Below, piece by piece: positions 8,836 to 20,297 of a DNA stretch of 64,000 nucleotides. A program made the translations under genes and the position numbers. A model generated the notes under the pieces. It was not told the origin of the DNA and ran no database searches. It saw only the letters and a program-made list of their open reading frames with translations. This DNA is from Morinoia aosen (lineage: Eukaryota; Arthropoda; Malacostraca; Amphipoda; Talitridae): assembly GCA_030386875.1 (NCBI GenBank), contig CM059579.1:93320383-93384382 (forward strand), read 5' to 3'. Each line of letters starts with the position of its first letter. The stretch's first letter is position 1.

Positions 8836-9169
8836 CAATCATTAGTTTTTAAATATCTTAAAGTTAATACACTTAGATGATACACACACATGAGTCTTGT
8901 AATACCCATGTCACTAGTTGAAAAGAAATGATTGAGGGCAATGTACTCCTAATCTTGCTTAATCTACATTTGATAATACATGTCATGATGATTCTAAGAG
9001 ATAACACAATTTCTTGGACGATGCATTTTCATTGTGGGGTGAAAACACTTTTGACAGTTTACATTTACATGACATAAAACTTCGCAATTATTGATGCCAG
9101 GAAATAATATATGAATCGCTTGTTTCGGCCAATGTTCAAAAGTGTCATTTTAAGGAAGCATGAAAAAAT

Positions 9170-9280
9170 ATATAAATACATATCCATATACATATACACA
9201 CGTACATATACATATATATTATACATAAGCACACACAAACACACACATATATATATATATATATGTATATGTACACATAA
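9170..9280. repeat. TA/CA microsatellites
   Basis: ATACATATACACACGTACAT and (TA)n runs; a similar CA-rich stretch lies at 9515-9730. There is no gene in 8840-9930. Confidence 0.85.
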
Positions 9281-9934
9281 GCATGAGGACCAAGAAGATT
9301 ATAAGTTTTGTATTTCTAATTTAACAATTTTAACATAACGGTCGTTGGTTAAATGCATTTCATTTAAATATAACTGCATGATCGCACAACAAATGTATAG
9401 TTTATACATTAATGCTTTACAATAATAAAGAGATGACGAGTTAGGTAATGTTACAAGTTGAGAGCGAACAGAAAAAAAATACATTATCTCTATTAAAATG
9501 CTAGTTGTCAGTCTAGTACACACATATGTGCACATATACATGTAAATATATACACATACACATGCACACACATACCCACGCACATACTTACACCAAACTC
9601 GTAAGCATACACAAATGCATTTCTATTCATCGAGGCAATTACAATACATACGCATTCTATAAAGTGTCATACGCATAGCGTGCACACGTACACATATACA
9701 CCGTACACATATACACAAGTAAGCATGTGCGCAAATATCAGCGTAATCTAATGAGTATAAACCAGCATTCCAATCGGGGGAAACGGAAAAAAATATCTTT
9801 TATTATGGCATGAATTTTATAAAATTTCCGTACTGAAATTAGTGGCACAAAACAGTCTACCTAAGTCAGAAACATGAAAACAGTAGGTACATAAGTACTT
9901 AGCTAGTGATGAACTAATGGTACACGGAACATCG

Positions 9935-10031
9935 GCGAGTGTGTATGTACATGCATGTACGTGCGTGTGTACATGCATGCATGGGTGTGCGTGTATGTAC
10001 TTGCGTGTGTGTGCGGTGTACATGCATGCAT

Positions 10032-10065
<34 letters not shown>

Positions 10066-10070
10066 ATGTT
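9935..10070. repeat. GT microsatellite with GTACATGCATG repeats
   Basis: TGTGTGTGTGTGTGTG tract preceded by repeats of GTACATGCATGCATGGGTGT; the Cys/Val-rich open frames are spurious. Confidence 0.85.
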
Positions 10071-10448
10071 CACAAGACGTTGCAATACGCGACTTTTTGC
10101 GTGAATATCCACACACATCGGATATCTCGAATAAAACATGTTCCGCCTGGATTTTTTTATTTTTCCTTTACAGTTCTTCCCTTGAGCTTCATTTTAAACC
10201 AAAAAACGGGAAAATCCGATGTCGGATTTTCTCGTTTTATTTTTTTTGGCCGGTTTGAGGTCGCACATTGTAAGGGGGGGCACACATGCAACAAAATGTG
10301 CGTTGTTTCATGTGTTTTCGGGGAAATCATGTGTGCTCATATGTGTGTGCCCTTTTTACCATGTGTGTTCTCATGTGTGTGCCATTGTTTACGTTTGGAA
10401 GGTAAACAAAGTCAGAAATCTTGAATACATTTGAAGTGACGAATGTAG

Positions 10449-10720
10449 GGTCCGCCCAGGTTGGGTCGGGAAGGTTAAGTTCAAGTCCAAAACCAATTGG
10501 GCGGAGTTGGAGGTATGATTTCTGGCCGGAACTTGAATGATGATGTCATTTTTGAGTCTTACAATTGGTGTTACTGGTTTTGGCGGTCCGCCCAGGTTGG
10601 GTCGGGAAAGGTAAAGTTCAAGTCCAAAAACTACTGGGCGGAGTTTGAGATGTGATTTTTGGGAGGAACTTTAATAATGATGTCATTTTTGAGAGTGTTA
10701 CCGTCGGTGTTGCCAGTTTG
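10449..10720. repeat. Two tandem ~138-bp copies
   Basis: GTCCGCCCAGGTTGGGTCGG at 10449 recurs at 10587, followed in both by AAGTTCAAGTCC, GGGCGGAGTT and GATGATGTCATTTTTGAG. 10860-11100 beyond is GC-rich with CCCGCCC-type repeats and no gene. Confidence 0.8.
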
Positions 10721-11084
10721 GGCGATCTTGCACAGGAACCCCTTCAAACCGATATCAGTTTTTGGATTTTTGAAGTGGATTTTGAGTGGAATTGAACGAT
10801 TCTTTTTTTGTTTTCAAATCCATTATCTTTGGTTTAGTGTTTGTGACTCGCGTAGGGACGAATAAGTCTCAAATACGCCTCAAAATGTGCAAAACCCAGT
10901 GGGCTGCCGGCCCCGGCTGATCCCTTTCTATTACAAGCCTGTAGGTGCCCACCCGCCCAAGCGTTCCGGCTGCAGAGCTAATCCCGCGAGCTAGCGAGAA
11001 TTTTAAGCCCCTCCCCCTATAGGCGCCCGCCCCATTAGGCGCTTGCCCCGCCCAGGCGCCCCCTCTGCCTAGCTAACAAAAAAT

Positions 11085-12108
11085 TAGGCCCCGCCCCTTA
11101 CACTAATTAAATAGAGGCCTTTGGTGGGTGATCTGGGCCTAAAAGTTTGCTTTGGAGTGAGCGCCCACTGAACGAACACGTAATCGTTGGTCGGGCAGGC
11201 ACGAGTGGTTGCAGACAGGCGGTGAAATGCTCAGAGAGCATGGACGAAACACGGCTAAAGTAGCGGTCGATGTGAAGTTTCATGCAATCACGGAAAATAA
11301 TAATGATATTCCAAACAATCACTAAAGGAACCCATTTAAGAACGTTTTTCATGAACGACATTCTGCTCTCTGATGCGTTATTTTCGAATTATTGAACTTT
11401 GAAGTTGGCCGTCGCGCGCCCAAGGAAGCGAGCGTAATTTAATTAAAAACGGAAGCTAACCCCCTATTACAACGTAAAGAGGTTGGGTCGTGAGGGGGAG
11501 GCACAGTTCTTCTAGTGAAAATGATAAATAAAAATTCTAACCCACCTATTAGGGTGACGACCGCAACCTTGTTGACATCGGGTCCAAAATGGCGGCGCCC
11601 ATGGTGGTCGCCATGTTAGTTGGCCGTCGTGCGGTCGTCACCCTAATGGGTGGGTTAGAACCTTTATTTATCATTTTCACTAGAAGAACTGTGCCTCCCC
11701 CTCACGACCCAACCTCTTTACGTTGTAATAGGGGGTTAGCTTCCGTTTTTAATTAAATTACGCTCGCTTCCTTGGGCGCGCGACGGCCAACTTCAAAGTT
11801 CAATAATTCGAAAATAACGCATCAGAGAGCAGAATGTCATTCGTGTAAAACGTTCTTAAATGGGTTCCTTTAGTGATTCCTGGGATCGGCATTATTATTT
11901 TCCGTGATTGCATGAAACTTCACATCGACCAACGTAGCCCATAGCCGATTGACTATATTATCAATATAATTGACAATGATGAATATTCATTGCTCACACT
12001 GGTGCCTGCCCGACCAACGCTTTCGTGTTCGTTCAGTGGGCGCTCACTCCAAAGCAAACTTTTAGGTCCAGATCACCCATCCAAGGCCTCTATCCAATCA
12101 GTGAGAGG
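11085..12108. mobile_element. Outer inverted-repeat element interrupted by a fold-back element
   Basis: The left arm (about 11090-11210: TAGAGGCCTTTGGTGGGTGA, then CTGGGCCTAAAAGTTTGC and GTCGGGCAGGCAC) is the reverse complement of the right arm (about 11999-12100: GTGCCTGCCCGACC ... GATCACCCATCCAAGGCCTC). The fold-back copy at 11265-11930 sits between the arms. Part of the interior (11955-11990, CAATATAATTGACAATGATG) is shared with the MITE at 43.8 kb. Confidence 0.7.
11265..11930. mobile_element. Fold-back (palindromic) element, copy 1
   Basis: Terminal GGTCGATGTGAAGTTTCATG and its complement bound two arms of about 310 bp that are near-perfect inverted copies around a loop of about 70 bp. 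Flanks AAAGTAGC (11257-11264) and AACGTAGC (11931-11938) form an 8-bp target duplication with one mismatch. There is no coding capacity. Copies 2 and 3 are at 16.9 and 56.2 kb. The 8-bp duplication suggests mobilisation by a hAT- or P-like transposase, but the termini do not settle the family. Confidence 0.88.
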
Positions 12109-12174
12109 GGCGTGGCGATTCCGCTCTGCAGCCCGAAGGCACTTTCGCACAAAGTCCCAACTTTCCCAGAACAG

Positions 12175-12315
12175 GTCGCATTTTGCAAGCTCAGGTCGCA
12201 CTTTGTAAGATTTAGGTCGCATTTTGCAAGCCGAGGTCGCACATCTCAAGGCGGTCGATTCAAGGTCACGCATTGCAAGAAAAAGTCGCACATTGCCCGA
12301 AATTGGTCGCATATT
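12175..12315. repeat. Short imperfect repeats AGGTCGCATTTTGCAAG
   Basis: About six diverged ~21-bp units (AGGTCGCATTTTGCAAG and relatives). Confidence 0.7.
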
Positions 12316-12327
12316 GTCTTGTGAACA

Positions 12328-12328
12328 T

Positions 12329-12371
<43 letters not shown>

Positions 12372-13160
12372 TGATGCTTGGCTCTCTGGTGGTGGTGTGT
12401 GTGGTGATGCTTGGCTCTCTGGTGGTGTGCGGTGATGCTTGGCTCTCTGGTGGTGTGTGGTGATGCTTGGCTCTCTGGTGGTGTGCGGTGATGCTTGGCT
12501 CTCTGGTGGTGTGTGGTGATGCTTGGCTCTGTGGTGATGTGTGGTGATGCTTGGCTCTCTGGTGGTGTGTGGTGATGCTTGGCTCTGTGGTGATGTGTGG
12601 TGATGCTCGGCTGTGTGGTGGTGTGTGGTGATACTTGGTTTTGTGGTGGTGGTGTGTGTGGTGATGCTTGACTGTGTGGTGGTGTGTGTGGTGATGCTTG
12701 GCTGTGTGGTGGTGTGTGGTGATGCTTGGCTGTGTGGTGGTGTGTGGTGATGATTGGCTCTGTGGTGGTAGTGTTTGTGGTGATGCTTGGCTCTGTGGTG
12801 GTGTGTGGTGATGCTTGACTCGCTGGTGGTGTGTGTGTGTGTGGTGATGCTTGGCTCTCTGGTGGTGTGTGGTGGTGCTTGGCTCTCTGGTGGTGTGTGG
12901 TGATGCTTGGCTCTCTGGTGGTGTGTGTGGTGGTGCTTGGCTCTCTGGTGGTGTGTGGTGATGATTGGCTTTCTGGTGGCGGTGTGTGGTGATGCTTGGC
13001 TCTCTGGTGGTGGTGTATGGTGATGCTTGGCTCTCTGGTGGTGTGTGTGGTGTGATGCTTGACTCTCTGGTGGTGTGTGTGTGTGGTGATGCTTGGCTGG
13101 CTGTGTGGTGGTGTGTGGTGATGCTTGGCTGTGTGGTGGTCTGCGGCTGCTGGAGGTTTT
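12328..13160. repeat. Minisatellite of ~27-34 bp, GTGATGCTTGGCTCTCTGG
   Basis: Begins with a (GT)n tract, then about 28 units of GTGATGCTTGGCTCTCTGGT GGTGTGTG with variable GT content and CTGT/CTCT variants. Confidence 0.93.
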
Positions 13161-13194
13161 TTTGCCTTCTGGGGTGTCAGGGCGGCCGAGTGTT

Positions 13195-13810
13195 GCTGCT
13201 CGCGTCGCTGACTAATGCGACTAACGTGAATTGACTAATGGGACTAGTTTGAATTGACTAATGGGACTAGTTTGAATTGACTAATGCGACTAATGTGAAT
13301 TGACTAATGCGACTAATGTGGATTGACTAATGCGACTAATGTGGATTGACTAATGCAACTAATGTGGATTGACTAATGGGACTACTTTGAATTGACTAAT
13401 GCGACTAATGTGAATTGACTAATGCGACTAATGTGAATTTACTAATGCGACTAATGTGAATTGACTAATGCAACTAATGTGAATTGACTAATGCGACTAA
13501 TGTGAATTGACTAATGCGACCAATGTGAATTGACTAATGCGACCAATGTAAATTGACTAATGCGACCAATGTGAATTTACTAATGCGACTAATGTGAATT
13601 TACTAATGCGACTAATGTGAATTTTCTAATGCGACCAATGTGAATTTACTAATGCGACTAATGTGAATTTACTAATGCGACTAATGTGAATTGACTAATG
13701 CGACTAATGCGAATTTACTAATGCGACCAATTTGAATTGACTAATGCGACCAATGTAAATTGACTAATGCGACTAATGTGAATTGACTAATGGAACTAAC
13801 CTCACTAATG
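13195..13810. repeat. 23-bp minisatellite TTGACTAATGCGACTAATGTGAA
   Basis: About 26 units built of TGACTAATGCGACTAATGTG with GACCAATG and GGGACTAG variants. It abuts the previous, unrelated array across about 35 bp. Confidence 0.93.
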
Positions 13811-14099
13811 TGACAGAAGTAAATTACTGAACACTTCTCGACATTGATGCTCATTTGTCAGGCATCGGTCTATTGGAAAAGAAGGTTCGAGCCTAAATGC
13901 TACGTCTCAAGAGGACATTACTATTGTACCTGTGGGTGTTGGCGCTCCCTGAGGAAGATGTGAGGTCCCAAGTTGAAAGCAAGGTGTGTCTCCTCTTTCT
14001 TGAAACGGTTTTTTGCTTTTTTACGGAACATCTTTTTTCGGTTGACTGCTGTCCTGTTCAGTGGCGCCAACTATTTTCTTCTTAAGCTTTCATCTTGTT

Positions 14100-14378
14100 C
14101 TGACAGCCTGCCGTGTGATTAAACCGGAACAACTCTACGTGAATGAATACTTAGTACCTTCGCGAGCAAGTATAATGTACACTCTGAGATTGGCCAAACG
14201 AAAATTTCCGGAACAAATAGGACCCGCAAGAAGTTTGGATGGCAATATCAACGTCTTCTCTCCAAAGATACCTGGCCAAGTAACTCAGAGACCCCTAACC
14301 ATCAATACACCTGAAGAACTAGACAAGTACTTGCTGCAACATGTCGGCAAGTCCTCAGAGGAAATTATTCGTGATTAG
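14100..14378 (+). pseudogene. LINE ORF1 C-terminal part
   Basis: Open frame to TAG reads YVNEYLVPSRASIMYTLRL, AKRKFPEQIGPARSLDGNIN, then VTQRPLTINTPEELDKYLLQ. This style (basic helix, then a short strand plus 'L.INTPEELDKYL' end) resembles the C-terminus of ORF1 proteins of CR1/L2-type elements. It lies about 590 bp upstream of the endonuclease ORF. The N-terminal part is missing or shifted out of frame. The family call is inference from position and style. Confidence 0.45.
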
Positions 14379-14968
14379 TATTTTTTTAGACTGACGTATT
14401 GAGTTTAATATTATTTTGATATCTGTCCACATGTTTTCTTCTTGATTTTTGATTGAATTACCTTTACCTCTTCAAGGCATCCACGTCGACCTTACAGCCT
14501 TGTTTTGCTGCTTACTAAATTGTTTTTCAATTTCTTTCTTTCTGCTTTTTATCGAATGCTCATACCGAACTTGCTGTTCAGACTTAACTCGTGTATGTGT
14601 TTCTGAATCTGGAAACAATTTAGATAGTCAAGATTTTTTAAATTCCATAGATAACTTCACTGTCACTTCGTTTTTAAATCCATTTCGTCCTTGCTACATC
14701 TTATAAGTGTTATATGCAGAAACCACTGGTACGACAGCCTTGTAACTACATTATTTGCCATTTATGATACCTAATGTTCCTGCTCACGGACTGAATTTGC
14801 GCTCTCCTTATGAAATCATACTAGGTTTTAAACAATTTAGACTAATCTGTGTGTTTTTAGTTTCTTTTTTTCTAATTTAATGCTAAGTAGGAATGTCCTT
14901 ATTTTTACCTTGATCCTGTAGTTTTCATCATTTTTATTTTTACGTAACATTTTACTTACTGTCTCTTA

Positions 14969-16480
14969 ATGCTAATGACTGACCATGTTGACATATTCGA
15001 CAATATTGATCCAGATCTCAATCATTTGAATAGACTGCACCCAAACCTAAATGAAACTGGAAACTGTAAATACATAAATATTAAAAAATTCAATGAATCG
15101 ACGAGGAAGACCTGTAACGATTTTTCTCTATTATGTTGGAACTGTAGATCCATTTATCCGAAAATAGATGAAATATCTTGTACTATCACTGAGCTGAACA
15201 CCAATTTTGATGTTCTCAGTTTCACCGAAAGTTGGCTAGATGACTCATCTAAAGACCTGATTCAAATTCAAAACTATTATAGCCATCATTCACTCCGTAG
15301 TAACAAACGTGGCGGTGGCATCAGTACGTACATATCTAAAAATATATTTTCGAAAGTCATTTCAAGTGCAACTATGAATCGTGAACATAATGAGACTTTA
15401 TTTATAGAACTAACGAAAAATGATAAACGGATTGTGCTTGGGACAGTATATAGGCCCCCAACAGCTTGTAACGTCTCTTTCCTGAACGAGCTTCAAAGCA
15501 TTATATCTCAGTTCAATAAGTCTCTATATAATGACATAATAATCTGCGGGGATTTCAACTACGATCTTCTACAATATGATAGCTGTGAGCAAATCTCAAA
15601 CTTCATAATGTTTTTCAGTCTAGCTCCTTCCTTCCAATCATCACGAAACCTACACGTGTTGCTTCTGAATCGGCTACGTTACTCGATAATATTTTTATGT
15701 TAGATGACTTAGATCCGACTGATTTTCTTACCGGAATAATAATTTCTGACTTATCTGACCATTTCCCGGTGTTTCTCATCAAGAAAAATGTCTATAATCC
15801 TTGTACCAGCCCACAGGCTGATACTTATTCATTTCGTTGTGTAAACGAATACAACTTGGGAACAATGCGAACTGTTCTAGAAGAATTAATGCCATCATTA
15901 GACGTCTATAAACGGGACAATAATGCGATTAACATTGATGAAGCAATACTAAATTTAACTGAAATTATAACGACCGCATATAACCAGTGTTGTCCAATAA
16001 TCACCCGCACAATTACGCCGAAAAATACACAAAAGCCCTGGATTACTGAAGATATCGTGATCAATATAAAGAAACGTCAAGCGTACCTAGCCTTACTATA
16101 CGAAGGGCGAATATCTAAAGTAACGTATAACAGATTCAGGAATCATGTGACAAATCAAATACGAACCTCAAAACGAGACTACTTCACGCGCAAATTTACT
16201 GAATACAAAACTGATATTAAAAAAACTTTGCGCCTGCTTAATTCATGCTATAAACCGAATAATAATACTACGAAAACAATTGAGTCCGTCGTTCACGAAA
16301 ATGTAAAATACCACGAGAAAAAAGATATTGCAACTGTGTTTAACAACTTTTTTGTAAACATAGGAAAAAATATAGCCGATAGTGTCTTCAGTGAACCCAG
16401 AGACCACAATTGCAATACATGGACCATGTCCGTGAACCTAACTCTTTCTTTTTCACGCCAACTAATCCCTCCGATGTAAT
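14969..16480 (+). pseudogene. LINE ORF2 endonuclease and linker, frameshifted
   Basis: Residues from 14,969 on show the apurinic-type endonuclease motifs in order: LLCWNCRSIYPKIDEI, FTESWLD, LGTVYRPP and ICGDFNYDLL. After a frameshift near 15,640 come ATLLDNIF and then ISDLSDHFPVF (the SDH catalytic histidine). The linker region (NTQKPWITEDIV...RDYFTRKF) follows in the second frame to 16,479. Another frameshift near 16,410 leads into the reverse transcriptase. Confidence 0.85.
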
Positions 16481-16913
16481 TACGTGCATAAACAACCTGA
16501 AAAATAAATCGAGTGGATTGAAAAATTTTTCGGCTAAAGTTCTTAAAGCTATAGCTGATATAATAGCACCGTGCATATCTTATATTGTCAACCAATCCCT
16601 TTCTCAAGGTATCTTCCCCAACTCTTTCAAAATTGCGAGAGTCACCCCTATTTTTAAAAATGGTGATAAAAACTGCAGTAACAATTATAGACCTATCTCT
16701 GTACGACCAATTATTAGCAAAATATTCGAGAAAATTGTGTATAAAAAAGTGTATTCGTATTTTGAACAAAAATCTTTCCTCTACGACAAACAATACGGTT
16801 TTCGTTCTAAGAAATCTACGACACAAGCTGTATTAAATCATTTGCAATACCTTTATTCTAATATAGATGAAGGAAAGCTTGTTTTCTCCGTATTTCTTGA
16901 CTTTCGAAAAGCA
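16410..16913 (+). pseudogene. LINE reverse transcriptase, N-terminal half
   Basis: Reads NPSDVITCINNLKNKSSG, then IARVTPIFKNGDKNCSNNYR, PISVRPIISKIFEKIV, QYGFRSKKSTTQAVLNH and VFSVFLDFRKA. These are fingers and motifs 1-2, stopping exactly within motif A (F-D-x-x-K-A-F-D). The fold-back element follows at 16,914. Confidence 0.9.
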
Positions 16914-17581
16914 GGTCGATGTGAAGTTTCATGCAATCACGGAAAATAATAATGATATTCCAAACAATCACTAAAGGAACCCATTTAAGAACGTTTTTCA
17001 TGAACGACATTCTGCTCTCTGACGCGTTATTTTCGAATTATTGAACTTTGAAGTTGGCCGTCGCGCGACCAAGGAAGCGAGCGTAATTTAATTAAAAACG
17101 GAAGCTAACCCCCTATTACAAACGTAAAGAGGTTGGGTCGTGAGGGGTAGCCACAGTTCTTTTAGTGAAAAGTATAAATAAAGCTTCTAAACCACCCATT
17201 AGGGTGACGACCGCACGACGGCCAACTAACATGGCGACCACCATGGGCGCCGCCATTCTGGACCCGATGTCAACAAGGTTGCGGTCGTCACCCTAATGGG
17301 TGGGTTAGAACCTTTATTTATCATTTTCACTAGAAGAACTGTGCCTCCCCCTCACGACCCAACCTCTTTACGTTTGTAATAGGGGGTTAGCTTTCGTTTT
17401 TAATTAAATTACGCTCGCTTCCTTGGTCGCGCGACGGCCAACTTCAAAGTTCAATAATTCAAAAATAACGCATCAGAGAGCAGAATGTCATTCATGTAAA
17501 ACGTTCTGAAATGTGTTCCTTTAGTGATCCCTGGGATCGGCATTATTATTTTCCGTGATTGCATGAAACTTCACATCGACC
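16914..17581. mobile_element. Fold-back element, copy 2, inside LINE reverse transcriptase
   Basis: Same termini as copy 1. Perfect 8-bp target duplication GAAAAGCA (16,906-16,913 and 17,582-17,589). Removing the element and one GAAAAGCA restores the LINE frame FRKAFDCVDH. The loop lies in the opposite orientation to copy 1. Confidence 0.95.
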
Positions 17582-18036
17582 GAAAAGCATTCGATTGTGT
17601 GGACCATAACGTATTACTCTCGAAACTACATTGTTATGGCATTCGAGGGGCTGCCCATGATTGGTTTAGATCATACTTAGCAAATCGGAAACAATACGTT
17701 GTCATTGACGACGCAAAATCAGACCCACAGACAATTAGCCATGGGGTTCCACAAGGATCTGTCCTTGGGCCTCTCCTATTTCTAATTTTTATCAATGATA
17801 TCATTAAATCTACATCATTCTTCAAATTCATACTTTTTGTCGATGACAGTACCCTTTCTGCGGTCCTTCCAGACCAAAATCCCGATAGGATGGCGGAGCG
17901 TATAAATAATGAACTTAATAAGGTTTCATTGTGGCTTAAAGCTAATAAAATAAGCCTCAATATCGATAAAACAAAATATATTGCATTCTCATACAAGAAA
18001 AATATATCTCTCCCACGCATTCAAATTGGCGAGTGA
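17582..18036 (+). pseudogene. LINE reverse transcriptase, C-terminal half
   Basis: Continues motif A as KAFDCVDHNVLLSKL, then ISHGVPQGSVLGPLLFLIFI (motif B), ILFVDDSTLSAV (motif C, F-V-D-D in place of Y-A-D-D) and SLNIDKTKYIAFS. It stops at 18,034, with decayed similarity further on. Together with the first half it is a CR1/L2-type polymerase. Confidence 0.9.
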
Positions 18037-18359
18037 AATCGAAGAAACCAACTCAAGTAAATTCCTCGGCATCATAATAGACAGACATCTAGGGTAATTC
18101 ATCAAATATCGAACAGAAACCACGTGTGTCTAGAAACAACCTTCATAAATCGGTAACTTTTGCTCTGAATAACTGTTGCGGGCCTCAAGATTATTCTTGA
18201 ACAGTTGCTTTCTTGTTCTGTGATGTCGCTTTAAAGACAACGTAGATTGTTGGAATTTATTTATTGTTTTAAAAATCGAATTCTTCAATAACATAATTTC
18301 ATCAATATCGAACATGAATCGAACAAGAATTTTGATTCGAACAGGATGGTTTGTCAATT

Positions 18360-18720
18360 AGTTCTCCTCGTATGGAACATTTGTTAGACTATTAGCACGC
18401 CACGTATGGTTTGTCTATTAGTACGCCTCGTATATTTTGTCCATTAATATGCCTCGTATGGTCTATCTATTTGTACACCTCTGATAGTTTGTCTATTAGT
18501 ACACCTCGTATAGTTTGTCAATTATTATGCCTCATATGGCTTTTCTATTTGTACACCTCTGATGGTTTGTCAATTAGTACTCCTCGTATGGAACTTTTGT
18601 TTTAGGACGTCCTATATTAAGAAACTTTTTAAAACCCAATATGTTGACATGTATCTCATGTGGCCACTTGGAAAATAAACGTTTTTCTTTCATTCTTTTT
18701 TTTCTTTGGTGCACTGGATT
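18360..18720 (+). repeat. LINE 3' UTR with ~29-bp tandem repeats
   Basis: About eight diverged units of GGTTTGTCTATTAGTACGCC TCGTATA; then TTGACATGTATCTCATGTGG, GGAAAATAAACG and a TTTC-rich tail. An inverted copy of the same 3' end lies at 36.52-36.98 kb. Confidence 0.85.
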
Positions 18721-18731
18721 TTCTTGGAAAT

Positions 18732-19028
18732 GCTCGCGGTGGCACAGCGGTTATGGGATCGGACTTGTATGTTGGAGTCGCGGGTTCGTATCCCGGCGCT
18801 GGCGCTGCGATTTTCCCCGTTGGGTATAAGGGAAAGCTCAAGCAAAACAACACTCGACCCAGGTGTCGGAAGTGGGTAACGGTTTTACGGGGGAACCGTC
18901 ATGGTGTCCTATATATAGTGTTAGTTATAAGACATTTGAAAAACCAATGCTTAAGATCATTTGTATCAGGCTTGATTGGAAATAAAGCATCCCAAAGATG
19001 CCGATGTTTGTTTTGTTTGTTTGTTTGA
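18732..19028 (+). mobile_element. tRNA-derived SINE
   Basis: Internal polymerase III promoter: A box TGGCACAGCGG (18,740-18,750) and B box GGTTCGTATCC (18,783-18,793) spaced as in tRNAs. A tRNA-unrelated body and a 3' tail of TTTG repeats follow. A short GAAAT repeat on both sides may be the target duplication. It inserted immediately after the LINE tail. It is not a functional tRNA gene because the acceptor stem does not pair. Confidence 0.8.
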
Positions 19029-19044
19029 AATAACTGTCTCATTA

Positions 19045-19317
19045 CTTATTTTCAAGATGCATTTGAATGGAGAGTTATCAAAATTTGAATATGATGTCGA
19101 TGTTTTATTTGCAGTGCTTGTTGAACCATCATTGTGATCATCAACCTGTGTGACCTTTTTTGGAGTAGAGTGTAGAGCACTCGTCAATGAATTATTATTG
19201 ATGCTTGCATCAGTTTTCTTGGCAAGGGATTGATCATCAGTAAATGTAGCCAGACGAATCATTGATGATCTTGAGGGCCTTGGAACACCAGCAGCTGATT
19301 GGTCGCCATCTTCAACT
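19045..19317 (-). CDS. Possible minus-strand coding segment, unknown
   Basis: Minus-strand frame reads VEDGDQSAAGVPRPSRSS, then MIRLATFTDDQSLAKKTDA and SNFDNSPFKCILKISNE, a Ser/Thr/Asn-rich low-bias frame without a stop, bounded by an AG at the upstream side. I do not recognise the product; it may be a decayed exon or chance. 19,318-20,230 otherwise shows no gene. Confidence 0.2.
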
Positions 19318-20232
19318 ATTCAATGTTATTATCAAGCATTAATACAATATTTTAAGGAAATGAAACAGGCGTTCAATAGATCGATTCAGTTATTTAAAAG
19401 AATTAAGAATCGAAAAGCCTTGTTCGAGGCATAAATTCATTATTTTTAAGGAATTTTGATTCGAACACCTTTGTTCAGTATTTAATACTGACATGAAATA
19501 GGAACTGAATGTCGAACATGGAATAATTATCATGTTTTTCTCGGGAAAGAAAAAAATACAGCAACAGAACATCATTTGGCAACACTACTCTCTAGTTATG
19601 ACGGGAGGTTAACGTTGGCACAACAACAGTTAAACCGTCGCAATTTTCCCGAGGTGCGTAAGATTTTTCAAGTGAAAAAATATGACCAATTTGTAAGGGT
19701 CGTACAGAAAATGTGTTCGTAACAGCTGGTAGCAGTTTGCAGCTCACAGAAATGAGTTCTTATCACTAAAATAGGAGTTTTAGATGTAAGATCACCGGCA
19801 CTGTGCAAGTTTGGATGCTTACGAAATTTATTACGCGCATATTTTCAAAGTTGTTCGATAATCAGTTCAGTTCGATATTTGATGAATTACCCTAGTCATT
19901 ATCAACTATTTATGCCTACAACCACACACCGTTTAATGCACTCAAATAAGGTCGCACAACACCCTTTGCATGCACCTTCCACTGCAAAAACTATATCGAA
20001 ACTGCCGGCAAATTGGCAATGCTATTCTAACCTTCACGGTTCACCTTACATATGCTACATCTCGAAAACAGTATTTGCCAGCAAAATGTCATTCAATTAA
20101 AACGTCTTAAAATGTCTCTAATTCCCTAAATTTCATGATGAAATTATCAAAATCCATGACAACATTAAATTCAATATTGACCCTCACGTCCACACAAATT
20201 AACAAAAACGCAATAACGCGGGTAGTACTCAC

Positions 20233-20297
20233 AGCATGGAGGTGGTGCTGGGTCTGGCATGTCCTGCACACCCGCTTGTGTGATGTGATCCACACAC
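20233..20297 (-). CDS. Possible short exon, Cys/His-rich, unknown product
   Basis: On the minus strand TTGCAG is followed by VWITSHKRVCRTCQTQHHLHA and a strong donor GTGAGT at 20,232-20,227. Phase is 2 bases plus 21 codons. The C-x2-C and HH pattern could be part of a zinc-binding fold, but 21 residues are too few to name it. Its acceptor, TTGCAGGTGTGTGG, is the same motif as in the adjacent minisatellite. Real splice use is not shown. Confidence 0.4.

Larger units (their letters stand above)
13880..18720 (+). mobile_element. CR1/L2-like non-LTR retrotransposon, interrupted
   Basis: Contains an ORF1-like end (14,100-14,378), an endonuclease (14,969-15,780), a reverse transcriptase split by a fold-back insertion (16,410-16,913 and 17,582-18,036), a 3' UTR with internal tandem repeats (18,360-18,610), an AATAAA at 18,673 and a TTTC-rich tail. 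Several frameshifts mean it is dead. The first ~200 bp share sequence with a dispersed repeat at 28.8, 55.4, 57.4 and 58.6 kb. Confidence 0.85.

Noticed and set aside
9111..10434. Tyr/Ile- and Cys/Val-rich small proteins
   Set aside because: They are translations of TA/CA/GT microsatellites.
11107..12324. Small open frames around the fold-back element (SFSGRSLQSKLLGPDHP on both strands)
   Set aside because: The same peptide appears in inverted orientation because it lies in the arms of an inverted repeat; there is no coding signature.
13195..13810. Possible CRISPR-like array
   Set aside because: Units are contiguous without unique spacers and the genome is eukaryotic; it is a minisatellite. 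The same applies to 21.3 and 60.1 kb.
18732..18810. tRNA gene
   Set aside because: A and B boxes are present, but the acceptor stem does not pair, and a SINE body with a TTTG tail follows.
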